Positions 6,534 through 12,034 of a stretch of DNA of 12,034 bases are shown piece by piece. Made by a program: the position numbers and the translations under genes. The notes below the pieces were generated by a model. That model saw only the letters and a program-made list of their open reading frames with translations, searched no databases and was not told where the DNA came from. The stretch comes from Hyphomicrobiales bacterium (GTDB taxonomy: Bacteria; Pseudomonadota; Alphaproteobacteria; Rhizobiales; Beijerinckiaceae), in contig JAATEW010000126.1 of the NCBI GenBank assembly GCA_015655535.1, positions 1-12,034 of the forward strand, given 5' to 3'. How positions within the stretch are numbered: the stretch's first letter is position 1; the number at the start of each line of letters is the position of its first letter.

Positions 6534-8132
6534 ATGATCCGGCTTCTGATTTTCTTCTGCCTTCTGGCGCTCGCGGCTTTCGGCTTGAGCTGGTTCATCG
6601 ACCGGCCCGGCGAAATCGTCATCACATGGCAGGGCCGGCAGATCGAGACGACGCTTGCCGTCGGGCTCGGCTTCGTTGTCGCCTTCGCCATCGGCCTTTC
6701 CATCCTTTGGGCGATTATTCGCACGGTCTTTCGCCTACCCTCGGTGATCGCTTTTGCCTCGCGGCAACGCAAGCGCGGCAAAGGCTATGCCGCGCTCTCG
6801 CGCGGCATGATCGCGGCGGGCGCCGGCGATGTGCGGCTCGCGCGCAAATCCGCGACGGAAGCCGCCAAACATTTGCCCGACGAGCCGCTGGCTTTGCTCT
6901 TGAAGGCCCAGGCCGCGCAACTCGCAGGCGACCGCGCCGCAACCGATCTCGCCTTCGCCGATATGGTCGAGCGGCCGGCCACGCGCCTGCTCGGATTGCG
7001 GGGCCTACATATCGAAGCGCAAAGGCGCGGCGACGCCGAAGCCGCGCATCATTTCGCGCAGGAAGCGCATAAGATCGCGCCGCTCGCCTGGTCGGCCAAA
7101 GCCGTACTCGATCACCGCGCGGCGCAAGGCGATTGGCAAAAGGCTTTGAGCGCGCTCGACGCCAATATAGCTGCGAAACTCATCGACAAGAAAACCGGCG
7201 AACGCCAAAAGGCCGTTCTCGAAACCGCGCTTGCGATCGAAGCGGATGCCACGAGCCCTGACGAGGCCTTGCGCCTGTCGCGTCTCGCCGCCGGGCGCGA
7301 GCCCTCGCTGGTACCCGCCGTCGCGCTCGCAGCGAGGCTCCTGAGCCGCAAGGGCGATATACGCAAGGCCGCGAAGCTGATCGAGACGGCTTGGGTCAAA
7401 AGCCCGCATCCCGATCTCGCCGATGTCTATCTCGATCTGCGACCGGGCGATTCCAACGCCGACCGTCTCACCCGCGCGCAAATGCTGATGCGCATCATGC
7501 CACGAGAGCCCGAGAGCCGGATGGCGGTTGCCCGCGCCGCGCTCGCCGCGCGCGACTTCAACACCGCGCGGCAGGCGATGACGCCATTGATCGCCGAAGG
7601 CGAACAGCCGACGGTGCGCATGTGCCTCATCATGGCCGATCTCGAAGATGCCGAGCATGGCGCCTTGGGCGATGTGCGCGCCTGGCTTGCCCGCGCCTCG
7701 CGCGCCCCGCGCGACGCCGTCTGGATGGCCGATGGCATAGCCGCCGAGAGCTGGCAGCCGGCCTCGCCTGTGACCGGCAAGCTCGATGCTTTCGTCTGGC
7801 AAAGGCCGCCGGAACGGCCGGGGCTCGCCATTCCGCTGCATCCGATCGATGAGGCACCGGAACGCGCGGCGCCGACGCTCGCGCTCAGCCATGCGGAGCC
7901 CGAGCCCGCCATCGTTGAAGAGGCTCTGGAAGCGAGGCCTGAAGCCGAGGCCGTCTCCGGCGGCGCGGCGGAGATCGTGACCGCGCCGGAGCCATCCCGG
8001 CCGGTCGAAGGCAAAGCCAATCTGAAGCCGGTGATTTTTCCGCAAGCCACCCTGCCGGACGACCCCGGATCTTCCGACAGCGGCGAGCCGACGGAGGCTC
8101 TCGCTCCCGCCTCCGAGGCCAAGAAAAAATAA
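6534..8132 (+). CDS. hemY: HemY-type inner-membrane TPR protein (heme biosynthesis-associated)
   Basis: A 532-residue protein of the proteobacterial HemY family, which is distinct from the Bacillus protoporphyrinogen oxidase also named HemY. Two transmembrane helices, about 3-21 and 40-63, bracket a short loop with GEIVITWQGRQIETT, a family hallmark. RGKGYAALSRGMIAAGAGDVRLARKSATEAAK (81-112) opens a cytoplasmic TPR-like helical repeat domain running to about 400. The last 100 residues (about 430-532) are a Pro/Glu/Ala-rich, probably disordered tail ending in Lys residues. The protein is linked to heme synthesis genetically and through its usual linkage to hemC/hemD; it is not itself known to catalyse a step. 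ATG 6534 follows an AGAGGA (6515-6520) that is rather far away at 13 bases, so initiation is probably weak or coupled to mitofilin. Long antisense frames across this gene are composition shadows. Confidence 0.9.
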   Translation: MIRLLIFFCLLALAAFGLSWFIDRPGEIVITWQGRQIETTLAVGLGFVVAFAIGLSILWAIIRTVFRLPSVIAFASRQRKRGKGYAALSRGMIAAGAGDVRLARKSATEAAKHLPDEPLALLLKAQAAQLAGDRAATDLAFADMVERPATRLLGLRGLHIEAQRRGDAEAAHHFAQEAHKIAPLAWSAKAVLDHRAAQGDWQKALSALDANIAAKLIDKKTGERQKAVLETALAIEADATSPDEALRLSRLAAGREPSLVPAVALAARLLSRKGDIRKAAKLIETAWVKSPHPDLADVYLDLRPGDSNADRLTRAQMLMRIMPREPESRMAVARAALAARDFNTARQAMTPLIAEGEQPTVRMCLIMADLEDAEHGALGDVRAWLARASRAPRDAVWMADGIAAESWQPASPVTGKLDAFVWQRPPERPGLAIPLHPIDEAPERAAPTLALSHAEPEPAIVEEALEARPEAEAVSGGAAEIVTAPEPSRPVEGKANLKPVIFPQATLPDDPGSSDSGEPTEALAPASEAKKK

Positions 8133-8234
8133 GCTTAGGCATCTGACAGCAAACGGTCTTCGCCGTTGCGCAGCGCTTTGCGCTTGCATTTGCGGCATCG
8201 GGAGGTGCGATGCGGCGCGCCCCGATGTTGCCAA

Positions 8235-8318
8235 GCAGGGCCGACCTGCCTTATGGAGAAGCCTATTCGGCCCCGTGTGGCCGAATCGCGCCCCGGAGCC
8301 CTAAAGCGACGCTCCGGG
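8235..8318 (+). other. Three consecutive hairpins between hemY and tRNA-Thr
   Basis: GCAGG/CCTGC (8235-8239 and 8245-8249), ATTCGGCC/GGCCGAAT (8265-8272 and 8279-8286, six-base loop) and CCCGGAGC/GCTCCGGG (8292-8299 and 8311-8318, 11-base loop) are all perfect inverted repeats. No T-run follows any of them. They may stop or stabilise the hemY transcript, or belong to the tRNA leader. No gene is supported in 8133-8324. Confidence 0.5.
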
Positions 8319-8324
8319 CCTTGG

Positions 8325-8400
8325 GCCGCAATAGCTCAGTTGGTAGAGCATCTCATTCGTAATGAGAGGGTCGGGAGTTCGAATCTCTCTTGCGGCACCA
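8325..8400 (+). tRNA. tRNA-Thr (anticodon CGT), CCA encoded
   Basis: A complete 76-base cloverleaf. The acceptor stem is GCCGCAA (8325-8331) with TTGCGGC (8390-8396), discriminator A and encoded CCA 8398-8400. The D arm is GCTC/GAGC (8334-8349). The anticodon stem is TCTCA/TGAGA (8351-8355, 8363-8367) with loop TTCGTAA, giving anticodon CGT (8358-8360), which reads the Thr codon ACG. The T arm is GGGAG/CTCTC with loop TTCGAAT (8378-8384). All stems pair, with one G-T in the T stem. The sharp composition change directly after the CCA suggests that its 3' end served as an integration site. Confidence 0.97.
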
Positions 8401-8889
8401 AAAACTAGATATATTTCAATAGTTTACCGTGTGTGATAAATATAAAGCAAAGCTTATTTTGGTCCGGGGCACCCCCGGGGCACTCCCAAAATAAAAGCAG
8501 CCAGCGCGTGGCAATGTCGTAGACGATTCACGCAGGCTCTTAGAGAATCTCCACCTACACTGATGGGTACATAGCGGCCAATGTGGCGGCCTGGGGTCGC
8601 GGAGACTCAGAGCAAGACGAAATCGAATTAGCTTCAATGTCGCTTTTGGTCTCTGCAGTCACATGGCATGTATGAAGACTCAGGCGTTCAAGACGGCTGC
8701 AAACGACAAAATCATTCCTTCAATCGTCAACCTTCCGCGTGCGAACGGCCGTGTTCCGGGCGAGAGGTGTTTTTGACGAAGAATGGAACAAAAGGCTGCG
8801 GTTGCGCCTTCGCCTTCCAGAAAACTCAATTTCTGCGTCGGCTATGGAGGTTCTTCAGTATTTCTGACTAAAATGGTTCTGGCGCGAGA
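8401..8889. other. Gene-poor, AT-rich tract after the tRNA: probable left end of an integrated element
   Basis: No convincing gene lies in these 490 bases. The first 60 have only 14 G/C, against a GC-rich chromosome to the left. A notable hairpin is at 8454-8494. A 37-codon frame from ATG 8663 to TGA 8774-8776 and a frame without a usable start at 8544-8673 are the only protein-like stretches; neither has a ribosome site or a family I recognise. No integrase remnant could be read in any frame. Confidence 0.5.
8454..8494. repeat. Large hairpin with nested tandem direct repeats near the tRNA
   Basis: Perfect 9-bp arms TTATTTTGG (8454-8462) and CCAAAATAA (8486-8494) enclose a GC-rich loop. Inside the loop, CCGGGGCAC occurs twice, at 8464-8472 and 8475-8483, 11 bases (about one helical turn) apart. 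The position, 54 bases after the tRNA, fits accessory recombination sites at an element end. It could equally be a terminator-like structure, since an A/T-rich arm flanks a GC core. Confidence 0.5.
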
Positions 8890-9453
8890 TCAGCGTGCAG
8901 CTTTGCAAAAGCGCCGCTTCCATTTTTGTCCGGATTTAAGTTCAGTCCCAAGAACCCAACGTTTTTGAATCGAGCTGCGCTCTCGATGGGATACGGAGAC
9001 TTCTTCTGCGGGCTCGGCCACGACATCCGGCTTGGCGGCTTTTCTCGAGCGGAGGGATTGCTTTTCCTGTCTAGCGGAGGAAGGGCTCTTAGCTGTTGAC
9101 ACCTTGCTTTTTCGCCGGGCTTTTTCGCCATCCTTTCCCGATCGAACGGTTAAAGCATTGTCATTGTCAACAAGGCTTAGCAAGACACGACCCTCCTGAA
9201 CAGCGGCTGATGGAGCCTGCTCTTGAAAGAGGGTCGCCGAACTTCCTCTGCCGAACACAGCATCTGCTGCTTTCAACGCAGCTTGATATGCGCCTTCGGC
9301 ATTGGTCTGCGGCGTGACAACGGCACCGCGATGCAAGAATGATGGTATCGGATCAGGTTTGTCGGCAGCGTCGATGTTTGGTGAAGGGGATGCTGATGGT
9401 TTTGAGGAGCGACTTTTATATTCCGTGATGAAGGGGCGGGCAGTTCGGCGCAT
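8890..9453 (-). CDS. Basic hypothetical protein, probably element-borne (187 aa)
   Basis: A 187-residue, strongly basic protein of unknown function. The start ATG 9453 has a good ribosome site, AAGAGG at 9458-9463, four bases upstream. The N terminus (RRTARPFITEYKSRSSK) and the C terminus (SGQKWKRRFCKAAR) resemble, from memory, the ends of hypothetical proteins carried by alphaproteobacterial integrative elements, whose C termini often read GERWKRRL. The middle is low complexity: an Ala-rich helix near 52-66 (EGAYQAALKAADAVF) and a Lys/Arg/Ser-rich run at about 105-145, which could bind nucleic acid. No membrane segment or enzyme motif is visible. It lies 217 bp downstream of topB in the same direction and has the same lower GC, so it may share a transcript and travel with it. 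The function is not deducible. Confidence 0.65.
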   Translation of the reverse strand: MRRTARPFITEYKSRSSKPSASPSPNIDAADKPDPIPSFLHRGAVVTPQTNAEGAYQAALKAADAVFGRGSSATLFQEQAPSAAVQEGRVLLSLVDNDNALTVRSGKDGEKARRKSKVSTAKSPSSARQEKQSLRSRKAAKPDVVAEPAEEVSVSHRERSSIQKRWVLGTELKSGQKWKRRFCKAAR

Positions 9454-9507
9454 GAATCCTCTTATGGTGGACGACTTTTTGATGAAGCGAGTACGGGACA
9501 GGTTTTA

Positions 9508-9554
9508 ACCGCTGCAGCGGTCTCCTGGCGATCTGTCTGATTCGCCAAAGGCGA
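9508..9554. promoter_or_regulatory. Palindrome and alternative hairpins between topB and the downstream gene
   Basis: ACCGCTGCAGCGGT (9508-9521) is a perfect 14-base palindrome. Beside it TGGCGA (9526-9531), TCGCCA (9542-9547) and GGCGA (9550-9554) can form two mutually exclusive stems, because the middle strand pairs with either neighbour. In the reverse-strand transcript this region is the 3' side of topB and the leader of the basic hypothetical gene. It could be an operator, terminator or attenuator. No U-run follows the stems in either direction. Confidence 0.4.
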
Positions 9555-9670
9555 TTAAGCAAAGAAGCTCTGACCAGAATCATAAGGTAGAGCTAAATGC
9601 GAAGCACGTAATGCCATCGACACGAAAAAGCTAACGTCGATTCGACAGAGTTGCCAAATCAAATGTCGTG

Positions 9671-11833
9671 CTATCGCGCGTGTTCGTCAAGAAATTGCCG
9701 GCATGCGTTGAAATCCCGCTTATAGCTCGCTGGCAAGGTCACATTCTTGCCGCGCGCGAGGCTTTCCGCATAGGCGATCATTTTAGAAGTGGGCGCGGTA
9801 CGAAGCGGCTTATCGTCTTCGTTCGAGACCTCCGCCGCAGGCGTAGCCTGTTTCCTCGTCGATAAGGAGCTGACTTTAATTGCACGATGCTTGTGAGCTG
9901 GCTTGGACTCTTGGGCTTCGCCGAATTTGACAGAGTTTTCGGTCTGTTGACGCGTCCGTTTACGGCCTTGTCGAAGTATTGGTTTGGAAGTCTTCAATGC
10001 GATCGCTTCGCTTGAATGCCCGCGCAATGCGCCAATCAATTCGAGAGCTGCGGAAGCGATACCATCGATCACCGTGCGAAAGTCCGCTTTGCCAGTGACG
10101 ACTTCATCGAGACGCATCTCCCATAATGCTGTCGTACCTGGATCAACGAGCGTCGGAGCCGCACCACGAAGAAGCTCGAACAATTGCAGCCCCGCTGGAG
10201 TCGGCAGCACCAGCTTGCCATTCGCTAATAATAAATTCTGATGCTTCAAGCCTTTGATGATTTCAGCTCGGGTTGCCGGCGTGCCAATGCCCTTTGCTTC
10301 TTTGAGCCGTTCGCGCAAGGCCGGATCTTCGACAAAACGCCAAGCGTTCTGCATCGCATCGACAAGAGTGCCTTCATTGTAACGCGGCGGTGGCTGAGTC
10401 CGTTTCTCCTCGACCTTTGGATCGGACAGGATCGCGGTCTCGCCGCCCGTGAGAGATGGTAGCGTTTGTTCCGCCTCTGTCTCAGCGTCCGGATCGACCA
10501 CTTGATAGACAGCTTTCCAGCCAAGCTGCAACGGGATCCGCCCGACGGCTCGAAATTCTACGGCGTCATTTTTGAGGATAGGCACCAACAGCGTGACGAC
10601 GGTCTGCCGATATTGATAGTTGGGCATAACTGCCGCTAAATAAGAGCGGCAGATAAGGGCGAAAAGTCGCTTCTCATCCTCGCTGAGACGCACGAGCCGG
10701 GTTTCGAGATCATTCAGAACATTGACATTGGGCACCACAGCATGATGCGAAACACCGCCGAGCGCCTTGTCGCAGAAGTGCCCGGTCTTGCCGCGGCGGA
10801 TCACTGGCGGCGCAATTTCGAGTTGGGCAAATCCACGAAGACGCGTGAGCGCGGCAACAATCGTAGGGACATCGCTGATCTGGTTTTCAGTCAGGTAGCG
10901 CGCCTCTGCGCGAGGATAAGTGATGAGCTTCTTGCCATCACCATCATAGAGTTCCTGGGCAACCAAAAGCGTCTTATCGGCTGTCCATCCCCAACGTTGG
11001 CTACAAGTCTTCTGCAAGGACGGGAGATCGAAGAGGCGTGGCGGCGCTTGCCGCTTGTCTTCGACTGAAACGCCGAGTGGCCCCTGATGCCCGCCTGCCG
11101 CCTTTGCTATTGCATCAGCACGAAGTCGCTCCTTGATCCTCAACTTTGCGGACGGTGCATGCCGCATCAAGAAGCTGCCACCAGCAACGGTTGCGGTGGC
11201 CACAACCTCGAAATAATCTTCGGCCTTGAAGTTACGGATTTCCAATTCGCGCAGGCAGACAATGGCCAAAGTGGGTGTCTTGACTCGACCGATTCCAATG
11301 ACCCCGCGAATACCCGGCGCAAGCAACGTTTTTGTCGCGGTGCGAGTGAGCGAAAGATTGAAGATCTGATCGGCTTGCTGGCGTGCCACCGCCGCTTCGT
11401 AGAGCGGTCGCAATTCACTATTTGGCTTCAATCGGGCAAAAGCTTGTTGCAGCGTCTTTGGATCCTGTGCGGTGAACAGAGCGCGCTGTACCTGCCCGCG
11501 ATAATTGAGATGATCCAGAATCTCCTGACCAATGAGCTGGCCTTCGCGATCGCAGTCGGTCGCAAGGATCACACGATCACAGCTCTTGAGCGCCGTGGCA
11601 ATCGCCTTGAGTTTTGCGGGCTTGTTGCCTTGCCCAGAGGGGCGCGTCGGATAAAGTCCATTCGGCTTCAGAAGCGCGCAGGACCAACTCTTCCATGTGG
11701 GATCGACTTCCTCGGGTTCAGCCAGACGCAAAAGATGGCCCTCGGCCGGAAGAATTTGCCCAAACCGGGAACCGAGGGCCGCGCGAAGATCATTCGCTTG
11801 GCTAGCCTTTTCTGTAATGATCAATGTCGTCAT
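9671..11833 (-). CDS. topB: DNA topoisomerase III (type IA), element-type
   Basis: A 720-residue type IA topoisomerase, which cuts one DNA strand, passes another through and reseals; it decatenates replication and transfer intermediates. The Toprim domain is at the N terminus: TLIITEKASQA with Glu8, and ATDCDREGQLIG with Asp93, Asp95 and Glu97. EAAVARQQADQIFNLSLTR (147-165) and GVIGIGRVKTPTLAIV (177-192) are classic. The catalytic tyrosine is Tyr306 in LITYPRAEARYL, where most homologues have Ser/Thr-Asp after YPR. GIGTPATRAEII lies further downstream. No zinc-finger cysteine clusters are seen. The C-terminal 120 residues are basic and end in PTSKMIAYAESLARGK...FNACRQFLDEH, a tail I associate with topoisomerases on integrative elements and plasmids. 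It is longer than E. coli TopB (about 650). ATG 11833 lacks a clear ribosome site. Context (tRNA, lower GC, IS fragment) suggests an accessory copy and not the housekeeping one. Confidence 0.93.
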   Translation of the reverse strand: MTTLIITEKASQANDLRAALGSRFGQILPAEGHLLRLAEPEEVDPTWKSWSCALLKPNGLYPTRPSGQGNKPAKLKAIATALKSCDRVILATDCDREGQLIGQEILDHLNYRGQVQRALFTAQDPKTLQQAFARLKPNSELRPLYEAAVARQQADQIFNLSLTRTATKTLLAPGIRGVIGIGRVKTPTLAIVCLRELEIRNFKAEDYFEVVATATVAGGSFLMRHAPSAKLRIKERLRADAIAKAAGGHQGPLGVSVEDKRQAPPRLFDLPSLQKTCSQRWGWTADKTLLVAQELYDGDGKKLITYPRAEARYLTENQISDVPTIVAALTRLRGFAQLEIAPPVIRRGKTGHFCDKALGGVSHHAVVPNVNVLNDLETRLVRLSEDEKRLFALICRSYLAAVMPNYQYRQTVVTLLVPILKNDAVEFRAVGRIPLQLGWKAVYQVVDPDAETEAEQTLPSLTGGETAILSDPKVEEKRTQPPPRYNEGTLVDAMQNAWRFVEDPALRERLKEAKGIGTPATRAEIIKGLKHQNLLLANGKLVLPTPAGLQLFELLRGAAPTLVDPGTTALWEMRLDEVVTGKADFRTVIDGIASAALELIGALRGHSSEAIALKTSKPILRQGRKRTRQQTENSVKFGEAQESKPAHKHRAIKVSSLSTRKQATPAAEVSNEDDKPLRTAPTSKMIAYAESLARGKNVTLPASYKRDFNACRQFLDEHAR

Positions 11834-11883
11834 GATTTATGCCGAATCGAATGGACGCTAGCCTAATCCGACATAAAGAACAA

Positions 11884-11897
11884 ACAAAGAACTTTGT
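11884..11897. promoter_or_regulatory. Candidate operator palindrome upstream of topB
   Basis: ACAAAG-AA-CTTTGT is a perfect inverted repeat with 6-bp arms around two bases, 50 bp upstream of the topB start in an AT-rich intergenic stretch. Its size and position fit a dimeric repressor site. No regulator is known and no clear -35/-10 pair was identified. Confidence 0.35.
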
Positions 11898-11930
11898 CGC
11901 ATTTGCAGCTGCATGAGGAAGTTTCTGAAT

Positions 11931-12034
11931 TTATGGCACGATAAAGAAGGCCCCGTAGCAGGGCATCAACGGCGCCAGCCCCTCCCACTCCTCGTCCGTC
12001 AGATACCGCTTCGTCTTCGTTGCGATCCGGGCCC
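11931..12034 (-). pseudogene. Truncated IS5-type transposase fragment (cut by window edge)
   Basis: On the reverse strand a frame enters from the right edge and stops at TAA 11931-11933, giving 33 residues. It reads ARIATKTKRYLTDEEWEGLAPLMP, the start of the N-terminal domain of IS5-family transposases (usually ...RYPSDLTDEEWALIAPLLP...). After MP the homology ends abruptly and nine unrelated residues precede the stop; normally a basic RGRPR block and about 200 more residues follow. Compared with the usual motif it also appears to lack a few residues between Tyr and Leu-Thr-Asp. It is therefore a broken insertion-sequence remnant. Terminal repeats and its true start lie outside the window, so the IS cannot be named. 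Confidence 0.65.

Noticed and set aside
7005..8234. A 409-codon open frame on the reverse strand
   Set aside because: It lies antisense over hemY, has no ribosome site or recognisable domain, and its residues reflect GC-rich codon shadowing.
8166..8408. An 80-codon forward frame ending after the tRNA
   Set aside because: Its C terminus is the translated tRNA-Thr sequence; the tRNA explains the region.
8416..8637. A 73-codon reverse frame next to the tRNA, considered as an integrase remnant
   Set aside because: No tyrosine recombinase motif (R...HxxR...Y) or integrase-like segment could be read.
8663..8776. A 37-codon frame (starts MACMKTQAFK)
   Set aside because: Reads like a protein but has no ribosome site, no known relative and is very short; kept only as a remark on the gene-poor tract.
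11087..11866. A 259-codon forward frame
   Set aside because: It is antisense to the Toprim half of topB, whose catalytic motifs are unambiguous.
1..12034. CRISPR array or defence system
   Set aside because: No regularly spaced repeats and no cas, restriction, toxin-antitoxin or other defence motifs were seen in any frame.

Overview
The window looks like an alphaproteobacterial chromosome, most likely of the order Hyphomicrobiales (Rhizobiales). The basis is the gene content (alphaproteobacterial mitofilin followed by HemY, an Asd tail of the alphaproteobacterial type), the GC-rich codon use, and two palindromic intergenic elements of kinds I associate with Rhizobiales genomes. A Beijerinckiaceae-like host is possible, but this is inference.

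Positions 1-8400 read as ordinary chromosome. The left edge holds the last 69 codons of an aspartate-semialdehyde dehydrogenase. A roughly 450 bp intergenic region follows, with a degenerate palindromic repeat and one doubtful small reverse-strand ORF. Next is a translationally coupled pair: an exported, membrane-anchored DUF2167 protein and an M50 site-2-protease-like enzyme. Convergent to it, on the reverse strand, is a coupled DUF429 / beta-carbonic anhydrase operon. Divergent from that operon is a CitE-like CoA-ester lyase, whose stop codon lies inside a hairpin repeat. Then come mitofilin (inner-membrane shaping protein) and HemY (TPR inner-membrane protein), without the hemC/hemD genes that often precede them in alphaproteobacteria. 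A cluster of hairpins and a complete tRNA-Thr(CGT) close this half.

Immediately after the tRNA the base composition drops (14 G/C in the first 60 bases) and the content changes character. There is a gene-poor 490 bp stretch with an unusual hairpin, a hypothetical basic protein, a type IA topoisomerase (topoisomerase III, TopB-like) on the reverse strand, and a broken IS5-type transposase fragment at the right edge. This is what one end of a tRNA-integrated element (ICE or genomic island) looks like. No integrase and no second att copy is visible in the window, so the element is inferred.

I see no clearly new multi-gene system. The observations most worth a second look are the conservative active-site exchanges in the CoA lyase, the DUF2167/S2P pair, the tRNA-linked island boundary with its hairpin, and mutually exclusive hairpins between topB and the downstream gene.
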